Positions 1 through 11,759 of a DNA stretch of 64,000 nucleotides are shown here, piece by piece; the stretch's first letter is position 1, and each line of letters opens with the position of its first letter. Made by a program: the position numbers and the translations under genes. The notes beneath the pieces are model-generated. The model was not told where the DNA came from. It did no database searches and saw nothing but the letters and a program-made list of their open reading frames with translations. The DNA lies in assembly GCA_029378245.1 (NCBI GenBank), contig JARKIF010000025.1:434001-498000 (forward strand). Reading direction: 5' to 3'. This stretch comes from Roridomyces roridus. Its lineage: Eukaryota > Basidiomycota > Agaricomycetes > Agaricales > Mycenaceae.

Positions 1-339
1 ATAAACTTGATGACTACATGGAAATCTCGACCCCATTAACCATACACTCGGTCCCTGGCATCCCTAGCGTGATGGAAGCTCTGTCAATGGGCACTTCAGG
101 CCCGGCGACCTGCGAAAAACCGCTCTGTACTCGTAAAGACCGGCGGCCTCCTCCGCTGAGGGGCGGTCAGGATCAAATGGCCAAAACGGTGGGTAGCGGT
201 CTAGTTGACGCTCCGAGAGCGAGGCCCTGGAAGAGATTTGAGATGGCAAAGGGAGGGAGACAGTGCACACTTGCCTGATATCGGAGTGTATCTTGACCAT
301 GTAGTGACAATATTCCGCCAACCGCAGGTACGCGCGAAT

Positions 340-950
340 GTTAGGTGCCGGATCCGAGGGTGACTGGAATCCCGGATAAGGACGACCGGACAGAGAATGA
401 CCGGAACTCCGGGACGAAGGACTCCGGAGAGAGACGAAAAGTCGGAGGAGGGAGATGGAGTCCAACCGGTGACACCACAAAGACCCAGGGTGACCGGGTT
501 CCCTACGCTACTTCCAAGGGAAGCAATCCGGATGAGACGAGAAAGGAGGAGAGGAGGGCTTGGAGCAGCCAAGGTCAAATAGACCAGGAACGTTAATATT
601 CCAACTGAGTTACATGGCGGTTGTACAGAGGTTTATATACTAAATGCCCACTGATGTGTACCCAGATGAATATGGAGAAAATGACAAGGTAAAAAACTCG
701 GACCCCGGAGTGGAGGTGGATACCCCGGAGAAACCGGAGGGGGTAAGGAGTGGATATCTACACCGGAGTAAGGTCGAGTGGGTGAAGGATGGAATGAAGC
801 CGAAGAAGGGCAAAAGTCCGAACGAGGACCGGAGTCCGGTCAAGATTGATCCGGATTGTTGGAGCCGGAACCGGAGTTGGGTCAAAATTGGTCCGGAGTT
901 GGTGAGAATGGAACGGGACGTAACAGCGAACCAAGCCGGTATAGTCTTCG
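340..950. repeat. Degenerate CCGGA-rich low-complexity tract
   Basis: The stretch is dense in scattered CCGGA/TCCGG motifs on the plus strand (for example around 700-900), alternating with purine-rich spacers. Several short frames stay open through it, but none resembles a protein. I see no gene between 1 and about 1290. Confidence 0.4.
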
Positions 951-1295
951 GCAAAGCACATGTTGGATTGAATGAGATGAGCGAAAGCAGCATTCCCAGA
1001 GCAGATGAGCTCCTGAGAGGTCGCATTCGTGATAATGGCGAGGTTCTGGACAGTGGAAGTCACTCGGCTTGCTGAAGAAAAAGACAAAGAGGAAACACAC
1101 CTCAACGTGTTTGGGGTATGGAGGCGGGTCGGCGGGTGCGAGGTTATCGGTCGTGAGCGGGTGTGTGTGTGAGGTGGCCGCGTCAGACATGGTGGTTGTG
1201 GTTGGAGCTGGTTTGTTTGTTGACGAGTCACGTCACGCACTATCGGAATAGCTCGTCGGTCACAACGTTCACCAGCACACCTTGCCCTCGACGCT

Positions 1296-1341
1296 ATGTC
1301 CAAGATTTTCAACGCGACAACGGCCCAGAACATCGACTCAG
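1296..1341 (+). CDS. Possible 5' coding exon, 15 codons, rest of gene not traced
   Basis: An ATG at 1296 opens a short exon reading MSKIFNATTAQNIDS and ends in CAG followed by GTGCGC, a good fungal donor. A pyrimidine-rich stretch with TAG acceptors follows. Downstream segments such as 1478-1570 look helical, but I could not join them to this exon in frame. It may be the start of a small conserved gene or a decayed remnant. The rest of 1342-2070 contains nothing I can assign. Confidence 0.22.
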
Positions 1342-2071
1342 GTGCGCGTCCCCCTCCTCCTTCACTATTGTTTTTTGACGAGTGATGCGTTCTAGCTGAG
1401 AAGAACGCACAGCCACGACCTCCACTCTCCCTCTTCCATACCACAACCTTCTCTCCTTGGCCTTGCTCTCCGGACCACCGAATCACTTGAACGACATTCG
1501 TTTCGACTCAAATTCACGGTCTCGATGGAATCCTGCGCGAGGGAGGAGATGCTCGGTGACGTGGCATACAGTAGGTGCGTCGCTGGACTCCAGGTCCTCG
1601 TTTCCTCACTCACAGCAGCCAGAATGCGATCGTTCTACTTCTGTCTGTTTCTCTTGAGTCCTGGACACTGAGTGCTATGGGCAAAACTGTGCAGCTTCCA
1701 TCCTCAGAGGATACCCTGAGTGCGTCCAATTCTCACTACATACACCAAATCTTCCCTCCCCCGGGCCAAGGCCCGACTCCCACCACAGAGCAGGGCCCTC
1801 GTCCCCAACTCTCTCTTCTCCATTCATTTCCCATTGCTAGGTGTTCTCTGACAACTTCCAGGTGCCACAATCACCGCTCATTGCGTCTAACCGCCGAATG
1901 CAGAAGCCTTGGTGTGTTCATTTCCTCCCTTCCTCCGCCCTTCCTCTTCCCTCCCACGCTCCCTGTAAATCGCCGGCAAGAGACAGTATTTTCTATTTCT
2001 TGGAACTTGATTTGACATCTTGATACTCAAAGCATTGGTACATGCACATAGGTCTTGTATTTTTAGAATGT

Positions 2072-3165
2072 TTATAAAATAGCATCCCAGAGCATGGCAA
2101 GCGGTGAGGTGTCAACTTCTCCTCCTGGTTCGCTGATGGCAAAGTCGCGGTTGTGGCGCAGCCAAGCCTTCATCGCCGAAAAACCTTCCTCCATGGGGTT
2201 GTAATCGGGCGAGTATGGCGGAAGGTCGACGAGGCGCATGCCCCGACCCTCGATGATGTCGCGCATACCCTCGAAATGATGAGTACTCGCGTTGTCCATC
2301 ACGATCACCGAGTTTGGGAGGGGTAATGGTTCATGTTGTCCAGAAGTGTCTCAATATACTCGGCAAATTCTTCCGAGGTCCAAGACCGCGATATAATCAA
2401 TCTCGAGGTGCAGAACCCCGTCGAGTGAGATGGTGGGAGGTACAGAGTACCTATGACCGTCAAAAGAACAAATGACTGAGGTGTAAAGCGACGTACTTGG
2501 TTCTCCGAATGAAGAAACCATGGCTGCGCACGCGCTCTCCAACTGGGCCCAACCATCGCGGCACCGGATCGTACGGCGCTCACAACAAGACTCGTCAAGT
2601 AATACGAGCACCTCGGGGTATAGAGATCGCCGACAAGTGCCTGGTAGTTGTCGCGCAAATCCTCGTTGCGTTCCAAGGCATCAACCGACAACTGAGAAGG
2701 TCTGGATGCCGCGTCCAAGCAGACGACACGAGACGCACCTTCTTGTACGAGAAGCCGCGTTGCTTGAGAATTCGTGAGATGGTGGACTGGTCGACGTCCG
2801 CGCCTGTCCCTGTCCCGTGACTCGTGCAACAGGTGTCGGGTGTTTTGCGTATCAAGCCCTCGAGATACTGCGTAGATAGTATGAAACAAGTGAAGGGAGA
2901 GGCAAGTGGCATTGAGACACATGAATTCATTCAGCCCATTCGTAGCCCTACGTCGCCCAACCTGACTCGGAGGCCTGAAGGCCTGACCCTTCTTGGTGGG
3001 CACGACACTCCCATACAGCCGCTTGTTGTGTAAAAGGCGGTCAACGGTGTGCTTCCCCATCTCAGACACGGCCGCCAGGTTTGTGTTACTCCTGGTGGTA
3101 TTCTGCTCGAGACTCTTTCTGCGGTGGAGGGATGTAGCGTACTGCCCCATGGTGGTGTAAGACAA
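2072..3165 (-). pseudogene. Tc1/mariner-superfamily (DD34E) transposase, decayed
   Basis: The pieces are read right to left. An N-terminal helix-turn-helix-like part lies near 3165-2930 (STVDRLLH-like context). A second segment at about 2800-2700 contains QSTISRILKQRGFSYKKVR. The catalytic core at 2611-2072 contains LLDES, then VMDNASTHH, then LPPYSPDYNPMEE. The second Asp and the Glu are separated by exactly 34 residues, the DD34E spacing of Tc1-like and IS630-type enzymes. The parts lie in different frames. The change between NMNHY and the PLPNS before the second Asp (near 2325) needs a one-base indel rather than an intron, so I call it a pseudogene. I did not find convincing terminal inverted repeats. 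Confidence 0.75.
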
Positions 3166-3825
3166 GATGTTATTTTGGATATTACCATATCACCGTGCGA
3201 TGACACTTGCTCCACACTTCCCTCAGTACTCAGTCGACGTTGCCTAGCATTTTGCAACTAGCTGTAAGGCGCCACGAGCTGCGGCGAAGAGGACATGAGG
3301 ACAGCGAGCATGGCGGGACATTATACAGAATTCTCCTCAATTATAGATCTATTATAGTACCCATTTTTGATTACGCTATTTTTGCTCTATAATCGATCAT
3401 AATTGATTTACAATCACTTATGATACAGATCAGCATTTTCCGACATATGATGGATCTATCGAATTTTATCTCCAGTCTCTTCAAGCCAGCTCTTTCGCTC
3501 CTTCGGGAACCCCCCTTTTATCCCACCATCGCATCCCAACTTTGTGCTTGAGCTGTGTCCCTCGGTTTTCAAACGAATCTGGCTTCTCCAAAGGTCGCCG
3601 TTGATGTGTCTGCTCGATACCCAGCAAGGAAACCAAACACCACTGAATCGAATGCAGTGGTACACTGAAACGGACTGAATCCGCCGCAGATAACCAACCA
3701 ACACACGAGCTCGCAGCGAGTGGAGTCTATGCAGTAAGAGGGTGATCGACGAGTACAAGTCCCTTCACAGGTCCTTATAGCAGGTAGTAGGTTGTGGAGG
3801 GAGAGGCCGATATCTCTTGGAAGAG
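3166..3825. other. No gene recognised
   Basis: AT-rich towards 3320-3430, with no coding signal that I can support on either strand. It may include the 5' end of the decayed transposon to its left. Confidence 0.4.
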
Positions 3826-4201
3826 TGTTCTACGAGTAGCGCCGCCGAATGTACTGCTTCGGAATAACCGAAACCGCAGATTCGGAATGCTTTTTAGGAT
3901 TTAGAGCTTCGCAGCTGTAGCACAGAGGATGATTATAGGGTGTGTGGCACGAGACCGAGCGCAATAGGTTCACAGAGAACCCAACAATAGTCTTGAAGCT
4001 GATGTATACAGGGAATAACCACGGAGCCGAGAACCACGGAGAGAGACGACGATGTGCCACGGAGGCCTGAGACGACGATGATGCCACGGAGGCAGAGACG
4101 ACGATTATTCCGATGATTCAACAATATTCCTTCAAACAGGAGGCACGGAGCCTTATTCCCTCAACTAATCTCAGACCAGGCACGCAATGTTATATCCAAC
4201 A
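3826..4201 (-). mobile_element. Possible solo LTR, copia-like
   Basis: On the minus strand the segment begins TGTTGGATATAACA and ends TAGAACA, a TG...CA pair with imperfect inverted ends as in LTRs. It is 376 bp and contains internal short tandem repeats. The flanking 5-bp sequences (AAGAG and AAATG) do not match, so the boundaries or the identity are uncertain. No internal retrotransposon sequence adjoins it. Confidence 0.33.
4020..4108. repeat. Short tandem repeat (CCACGGAG...GAGACGACGAT)
   Basis: About three imperfect copies of a 25-30 bp unit, combining CCACGGAGGC with GAGACGACGATGATG, lie in tandem inside the putative LTR. Confidence 0.6.
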
Positions 4202-5796
4202 AAATGAATTAAACTTTAAAAGGTCACTACTCTCATCAACAGTGCACCTCGAAAGCCCAACCACAACCCTTTAGAGACGCTTGCGCGTACAACTGGCGGG
4301 GGTGGATCTCTGCTTTCTCGGGAACAAACTAGCTACTTAAATACAAGTCCGGCAATCTAATAATAAATACATCGGAGCACTTCGGAATCCATTTCTGCCT
4401 CCTCATTGGTCGAAAGACCTGTCAATCAATATTGCACCATATCACACCATCCAAGCCTCAGTCAGCATGCAGATCCATCATGTTTCAGCTGATCCAACTG
4501 TTGGAACTCATTCCCTCTCTTCTGCTGTCTCTCCCTCGAGCTAGCGCACCAGTACTGCATAGTACAAGGCTGTAGCTTTCGATTGATACCCATATCTTGC
4601 ATATCTTCCCTCAACATCTCCAGATTCCACCAATTCCACCGGAATATACTTATTCCATCACTCGGATCCATCGGAACAGACGGAACGACTCGGGAATCAG
4701 CATCTAGATCCACTGCCTATCAGCGCACAACTCCCTGGCATGCATATCCTTCATTCCAAACTCGACTGAGACTCTATCCACCCAGACTCAGTAATTCCGG
4801 CTGCGACTCGCACAGGAATAAAACTCCACGGTATTCTAACCGTCCAGCAGATCATCCAGAGGCGTAGATATAACCATCATGTTCCCAAATTGCATTCCCA
4901 GTCGAAATCAGACAGTTGGGCATTTAGCCAACAGCAAGGTTTCTAGTGGTTTGGTATTCCCATTGGTAGGTGAGCCACCACAACTCCTACATGTTTCGGA
5001 GCGAGCCCGCCAGTCATATCCAGGTAGACCCTTTCAACCTGAACAGTACTCTACGTGTTGTGACTCGACCAGCTGCTTCTGGGCTCAGCACTGGTTCTCG
5101 ACGTGAGATAGACTGCATGTATCTTAATGTTAAAAATGCGAAAATCTGCGATTTCCTAGTATGGCCATTTTCCATGCGCATCACCGTCTTCACCCATGGT
5201 CCCGGCACACTGGCCGAATCTCTCCATGCTATCATCCGCTCAGCTTGGCATTTCTGCTACACTCGGCGTAGGGAAGATTCGGGGTGCAATGGCGTGTGGC
5301 GCTCTTCTCACTCGGTTGAATATAAACTCACACGGCTCGAGTGGACGCGTCGCTTGCCAAACTGGCCGTTGTGTGCCGCACCATACGGCCTGACCCTAGG
5401 TATGTACCCAGCCTCTACCAGCCTGAGTCTCCCTTGAATCCGTGCATGGTACGCTCCGGCGTCCTCCTATTCAACTCAAACAAGCCTCGACGCGTCCCCC
5501 GATTGAGCCTTCCTGCTCCCGACAGTCGATCCGCACGCATGCGACGTATTTATGGGTGTGATCAAGTTCCCACTAGTTGCTCTCATGGCCGCTCTCCGCA
5601 AATAACTGTCCACCAAACGACTACCATCATGGTTCCCGGGCACCACCACAAAGTGTGAGTGCAACACGAGATGCAAGGTAACGCGTAGGGCGCGACTGCG
5701 CGCGGGATCAAGCTTCAAGACGGCAGCGGCTCAAACAGGAACATACACTGACTCGGAAAAAGTAATGGATCACCAAATCTTGAAAAAATTGGACGC
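4202..5796. other. No gene recognised
   Basis: Only short, unrelated open frames occur here. Composition is mixed and I see no domain motif, splice-consistent reading or long repeat. Confidence 0.4.
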
Positions 5797-5807
5797 GGTG
5801 TCAAGCC

Positions 5808-7436
5808 CAGTGAAAAGTCGGTGGAATTGTATGGTATCAAACGGTAAGATACGGGATCGGCTAAGGGTGTCAGGAATGCAACCGTATGATACCGTGTGTT
5901 CACTATTGTGCCCAAAATGCCGATATGCGGTGGTATGATTTGAGATGGAATAGTGATTTTACCGGGTAAGCGCGGGTAAGCGCAGGTATGGTTTGGGATT
6001 GTATGGAATGCTGCGCGTTGCTTATGGATGCCTCCCGGAATTGTTTGGTAACAAGGGGATTGATTAAAAGCTACTACATGGTACTCTATGTGGCGTACTT
6101 ATGCTGCACAATACCCTCCGAAAACACTTATGTCCCCATCACAATTACGCCCTTGCAGGCACGGAACCGTCTTGCTCTATTAAATGGGTGTCAGCGTGAG
6201 GGATTGGAATAGAAGTGGTTACATACCAGCTCTTTTGTGTACGTCTCGCAAGCCTGTAGCGATGTGAGTATCATATCCAGTCACAAAACAAGCTACTCAC
6301 ATGGAATACTCATAGGACCAGGACCAGGGGTACCTCAAAACGAAATGAATTAGTCGGAATGACAGCAGCCGGGTATGTCACGCGCTGGACTATTTGCGCA
6401 CGTGACAACGCCAAATAAACCAGATAAGCATTGGCGCCGTACAGCGTTAAAGTCCTGGGAACCCCGTCTTGATCGGATTGAGGAAGAAGCCGAGGAAGAC
6501 ATTATTTAAAGACGTGGGATCGTTTCATATTTATGAACGACAGCATGGATGTGGGAAGGAGTTTTCGATCAGCGATCTGTCCGATCATGACAGGCTTCTA
6601 TGAAGGACACGGTGGAGACACGACAATAGGGAACGACAAAGGTGCGGGACAATAGCGCCTGTTGGACACTAGGACAATTAGTGTAGCATCGTAGATTTAT
6701 TCCTCGTAGTATAAAAGCAGTAGCTAGTCGTCGTATTCTGTATCCTCTCCTAGACTTTTATTCAGTTCATTTTACGAGCTTTAGTAGCGCACTACCCAAT
6801 CCGCAGCATCTTACCGCTGTTGGACGCGTGAAACAAGTCTTGTCGTGACAGGGTAAGGGAGATCGCACCACAATGACAATGATACGCCAACGGGGCCGAT
6901 ACATGTAGATAGTGACGCGGACCCACAGTGGCACGGTGAGAAGGCTACTCCGATACTCGAGAAACTGCAGACACAGCGCGTTCAGTTAGACATCAAAGTG
7001 CCACAAGGTCGGCGGCGGTGCGCACCGATGAACCCAACGCTAGTAGGGACCGAAGGCCATGACATGCATGACATCGGACCAGGGAGAGAGGAAGACAGAG
7101 GTAAGAGAGGTAAGAGAGAGGTTACAAGTCGGCGGGAGAGATGGACTTAGTGCTGGTGGCACAGCGGAAGCTGCAATGGCGGTAGGAGGAAAGAGACGTG
7201 GCCGCTAAGTTTTTGACGTCGGCTTATAAGTGGAGTCTTGCGGACACATGGATGGGTCAATTTGAAACATTTGAATCCGCTAAGAGAGTGAACGAGCGGG
7301 ATGGATTGAGATGGAGAACCGACTCATGTCAAACTATCGACAGATCATCTCAGGCAATCCCAAACCATTACTGAGTAACCATCTCACCAGGACTCCATCC
7401 CATTTGATACCAAACAATTCCATCGACTTTTCACTG
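5808..7436. mobile_element. Terminal-inverted-repeat DNA transposon, non-autonomous
   Basis: The left end begins CAGTGAAAAGTCGGTGG and the right end is its near-perfect reverse complement. About 37 bp pair with three mismatches, and a second inverted match (ATGGTTTGGGATTG) lies inside both ends. The flanks carry the direct repeat GGTGTCAAGCC (5797-5807 and 7437-7447). Because the terminal bases are ambiguous, the target duplication is 7, 9 or 11 bp; 9-11 bp would suit the Mutator-like superfamily. No transposase is encoded. A solo LTR sits inside, so the element without it is about 1.15 kb. Confidence 0.8.
6376..6850 (+). mobile_element. Solo LTR (gypsy-type ends) nested in the TIR element
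   Basis: The segment starts TGTCACG and ends CGTGACA, the short inverted ends typical of Ty3/gypsy LTRs. It is flanked by the perfect 5-bp duplication GGGTA (6371-6375 and 6851-6855). A TATA-like TATAAAAG lies near 6709, as expected for an LTR promoter. No internal retrotransposon sequence is present, so it is a solo LTR left by recombination. It is younger than the element that contains it. Confidence 0.85.
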
Positions 7437-7447
7437 GGTGTCAAGCC

Positions 7448-8238
7448 CGATGGAGAGACATTGGAAACTGGTTGTGGGGTGTAGTAGGAGCACTAGGAGG
7501 GCTATTATCAGCAGGTACAAATTGGAGTCCGAAATCGGCTTTGTTCGGCTTCGGTGGCGTGTCAAACGCGAACATGTGATCCATTTGTTATTCTGCATTT
7601 GGTTGACCCACGCTATTTGGCGTGAAACACTGCAATGACTGACCCAAATGAGCCAAAATGTTGTACAACTCCTCTTCACTATCTCATCTTCCATCTGTGA
7701 CCCAAAGCAGTGCACTTCCGGCCTGCTCAGGGACTCAGAAACATCAAATGAAGAAATCAGTAAAATAATCCTCCTGTGTGCCCAGGACCACTTACCTGTA
7801 TGGTATAACTTGTCAGTGGGAGCTCATGGATGCCAGAAAAGCTTAGTTGTCCTCAAAAAGTGGAAATTCAATGTGCAGAGTCCTCCATTCAATTTTCATT
7901 GCCAAGCTGAACATTGGGTTGAAAGTTCAGCACTTGTTCTCAGGTGTCGTAAGTGTCAATACCATACAGAAACTGACCAGGATGAAGCCTAGGATACTCT
8001 ACTCCATTAATCCAATCTCCCAGGTACAGGAACAGAGCTACATATATGCCCCGACACCAGACAGTGTTGTTTTTCAGCATTGATCTGTGGCCGGATTTTC
8101 CCATAGGGTCAACCATCACACCATCGAGTCTGTGCATCTTCTAGGCATCTCATAGGATCCCGAAGAGCACAACTGATCAATTAAGACCCAGAAATATGGC
8201 TTACGGGGGCTGTTGGGAGGCTCCTTGCTCAGGCTGTA
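7448..8238. other. No gene recognised
   Basis: Short frames occur on both strands (for example 7431-7715 minus and 7648-7992 plus). They overlap each other and show no recognisable motif. Confidence 0.4.
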
Positions 8239-9453
8239 CACCGCTAAAGTGCCGTCAGCCCGGATCCAGCCGGCGAGCCCATGCCAACACCACCTGATCC
8301 GGATCCTGGACACAGCCGGAGACCGGCTGGGTTCCAGCCGAGTGATCCAGCATTGATTTTCAGCTGGTATTCGGCTGGCCATCCATATTAATGAGCATGG
8401 CAGCTCCAGGTGTTGCGAGCTGGAAGCCTCAGGACCGTCAGTATGCTGTACCTTCCGCCAATGGAACTCTTGATTGAATAGCACTTTTGGTATTCACATC
8501 TTCGAGTCAATTGGAACTCTCCTGTTTCGTTCTTTGAGGAAATCCCGATTCCACAACAGTAGAGAGCTGGTGAGCCTTGAGGGCAAAATGCTAAGTCCAT
8601 TGCCGAGGCGCGGCGATGTCAGGAGCCGTAACGATTCCCTTCCATCACTCCGCTCTTGACATTCGGCGCTGATTCGGCGCTCCATGGCAACGTAGCCGAT
8701 TTAAAAGTGGCGTGCTTCCCAACGTGTCGCACTTCTTTCTTTCCTTCCCCCACCATCCCTCCCCTCAGTCGGCCTTGAATCCTCCCCGCGCTCACGGGCT
8801 CTGGCCTTCTTCCTATCCCCAACACGTCGATCCTTCCGGCCTCCAGAGACTCCGAGAAGATCCCACCTATTTTCAAGCCCGCCGCTTTGCTGTTTGACCG
8901 GTCTCCTCAAAGAAGAATCTACAAATATCAAGTCAATCAACTCACTCTGTTTGCTGCATGTCTACGAACCTCTCAATATGCTTTCCTGGCTGTGAATGCT
9001 TTGTCAACGGCGTCTCCATTCTCCCGTCTTTCCTCATTGCACACCCTTTGGTCCATCAAATCTCCTTCCACTCCCAACGAAAGGTTCACTCCAGTTCACT
9101 TTCTAACGGCGGTCAGTTTGATTTATTTTGCCCGTACAGCTACTTGTACCTTGTCCGTATGTAGAGCTCAATGTGAATTCTGTGCATCTACATTTCATCC
9201 CTTTGCTTCTGTCTGTGATCAGTATGATTCCAGTGGCCACCCAGCCAAGCGCGACAAGCTCGGGAAGAATGACAAGCCCAGGTTGTGGCCACCCAGTCTG
9301 ACCAGCCGCTACCAGCCAAAGCTGGACACACCCTGGAGCCATTGAAGATGAAAGCTGGAATTCATCTTGCTACCAGCCGGCTTCCATCCATCAGCGACAT
9401 GTGGCTCACATATCACGGCCAGCTGCTGGTCAGCTGGCCGCACTCTGGCGGTG
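8239..9453. mobile_element. Putative TIR element flanked by TA
   Basis: The left end reads CACCGCTAAAGTGCCGTCAG. The right end, reverse complemented, reads CACCGCCAGAGTGCGGCCAG: 20 positions with four mismatches. Each end abuts a TA dinucleotide (8237-8238 and 9454-9455), as in Tc1/mariner insertions. Internal sequence is rich in CAGCCGG/CCAGCTGG motifs and encodes nothing recognisable. The element is about 1.2 kb and non-autonomous. Confidence 0.5.
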
Positions 9454-9455
9454 TA

Positions 9456-10195
9456 TATACAGATCGTGCAAAAATCAACATCAGGCAACCACCCACCATG
9501 CACGTCTCCATAAGTTGCCTTTCTTACACTCTAGGTGTAGCTCAGTGACTCACATCTACTGTATTCAGCCGGACTTTTACACCATGCAAGACCCTATTCC
9601 AGGATCGAGGCCACCAAAGAGCCGTGGCCAAACGGTGGTTGAAGTTCTTCGACCCTGATAGGGTATGAGGTGCTCACAGCCACCTTGCCTGTGTAATTGG
9701 GGCACTCCTTAGTATTGGGAGAGTTGCCCTATACATGCTTGAGACCTCTCATCAAAGACTACTGGCGGGCCATGGGCACCTTTGCCGGATTAGCGGTCAC
9801 CACTTCATTGAGCAAGGGCTTCACAACCAACCCACTTGAGAGCGGATTTTTGGGCCCAGAATTCCTCAACGGACATCAAATCATCATCCAGTCCAATTTC
9901 CAGTTGCACCTGCCCCATTGAGTCCAGGTAAAAGATCAAACACACAGATTTGACGGAAACGAGATTTTAAAATGGATCACTTTCATTTTTGTGATCGCTC
10001 TGCTACAACAAGGAGAGGGTCAGGTGACTCAATATTTTCCGGGTATATACTAGACCCTGTAAGCTTCCTTCGAAGACCTTAACATTGCCCAGAAGTGGTG
10101 TGGCTGTGAAGCAATGCATCAAACAATTTCGAACCACGCGTGATCCATTACTTTTTCCGAGTCAGTGTAGTTGGTTCCTTGCTATCATTCATCTC
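9456..10195. other. No gene recognised
   Basis: Open frames are short and unsupported; no repeat boundary was found. Confidence 0.35.
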
Positions 10196-11083
10196 GAGCT
10201 ATGAACACACTCCGTTTGACTTGTTTCCGGGGATTCTACAGACTCGTTCTGCTTGCTTATAGTGCCGCGAGAACTAAAGGTATGTTCAAATTAATTGTCC
10301 TGAGTGGACAGCTTCAATGGTCATTGAACATGTGCTCGAGTCGTTCACCGGCGAGCAGGTTAATTTCTTTTTTATGCACATGTTGAGTGCAGTGTCTCAA
10401 GTGCAGAGATGACGGGCAGGGTGAGAACCAGTGTGCCCACGGGGACGTCTGCCAGATTCTCGACGCCCGTGCTCTCGCTCACCCCCTCCATCAACAACGC
10501 TGCCATTCTCGTATTCAAACCGCACAGGCGTCGAGCGCAGCTACAGCAAGTACGGCATGTCGAGGACACGCGGGTAGCAATCAGTGTATGTCAAGCCAGT
10601 ATGAGGTATTCTTCCTTGAGACAAAGTACCCAAGGAAAAAGACGTCATGGGAAAAGAAGACATCGATCCGCAAGATGAGAGTTGAACTATTCGGCCTCAA
10701 TCAATTCTTGCCTCAATTCTCCACTCAGAAATTCTTGAGCGCGTCATGGGTCTTTTGTACTTCAATGGGTACTCGAGCTTGCTGGTATCCGAGTTGCAGG
10801 TTATGACGAGTGTAAGTGAGCAGCCCATATATGGGTTATCGTTATCTATCAGCGGCAAATCAGCCGACTACCGCATTCCGGGATTTCAATCTCCTCCTGG
10901 CTCCACCTTGCCACCATCCTCTGCGAGTCTCTGACCCATCCTCTTCTCACCCACTTGGACGTGCTTGTATAGCTCCGGATCCAAGACATTGGTTCAGATT
11001 CATGGCACAGAGTCAAGTGTAAGTAGGTCACCCGAAGTACACTTTCTTACACATTCATTGGCACCTTTGGTAGTATACAATCT

Positions 11084-11738
11084 ATGCCTTGGGAAGATAA
11101 AACACTGGATCAGGGGACACAGCTGGTTTTCCTCGACATATACGGGTTGTTGCAGGAAGATACGGCTTTAAAGGATGCCAACCATCGCCAAGCTCTGATA
11201 TCGGCCCTGTATGACTTCTATGTGCTGGATTCCCGGAAGGTCAACTTCGAGAATGTCTTGAACGTTTTTCGCAGTCATTATCCTCCTCAGTCTCCAGCAG
11301 ACGAGACTACTAAGGAGTGTTATGAAATGACCTGCAACCTGCTTGCAAACCGCAGCGCCGCTCGTTTAATCTGCTTGTGCGTCTGGCGAGGGTGAGTTTA
11401 CTCAGATCAATATCCTCTGCCAGCCCATTTCACCCACCATTTGGTCTCAGAGCGAGATTTGTCAATGTTTACCGGCGGCTCGGCCAGGGGCTCCCAAAGT
11501 ACCCGGGCCAGTTTCTGGGTAATGCTCTCCGGTAAGGATGTTGTACTAGCACATCCTGATCAATCTGGATCCTGTTTGCAGTGTAGCTGATTCACTGGGC
11601 CTGACCACCTTTGCCCACCTTGATACCGCCAGTGGAAGCCCGGAACTTTCTGATCAGCACTCCGATTCCGAGGCCAGCTCAAGCGCGGACTCCCAAGAAA
11701 CCATCCGGCCAAACAATTGGTCAACCATGGAGGGTTAG
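11084..11738 (+). CDS. Hypothetical protein, multi-exon, function unknown
   Basis: A coding-looking segment starts at 11084 (MPWEDKTLDQGTQLVFLDI...) and runs about 100 codons with helical, non-repetitive composition. A donor GGTGAG follows near 11391. A further segment at 11450-11532 (RFVNVYRRLGQGLPKYPGQF) ends in a GT donor. After an intron the last exon reads VADSLGLTTFAHLDTASG, then an acidic-serine tail, and stops at 11738. One frame step between the first two segments is unresolved, so the gene may be broken or need another intron. An upstream exon with an ATG near 10201 is possible. I do not recognise the family. Confidence 0.4.
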
Positions 11739-11759
11739 GATAGGAGTCATAACGCCGAC

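Noticed and set aside
3826..4201. Complete copia retrotransposon
   Set aside because: Only LTR-like ends are visible. There is no second LTR, primer-binding site, gag or pol, and the flanking 5-mers do not match.
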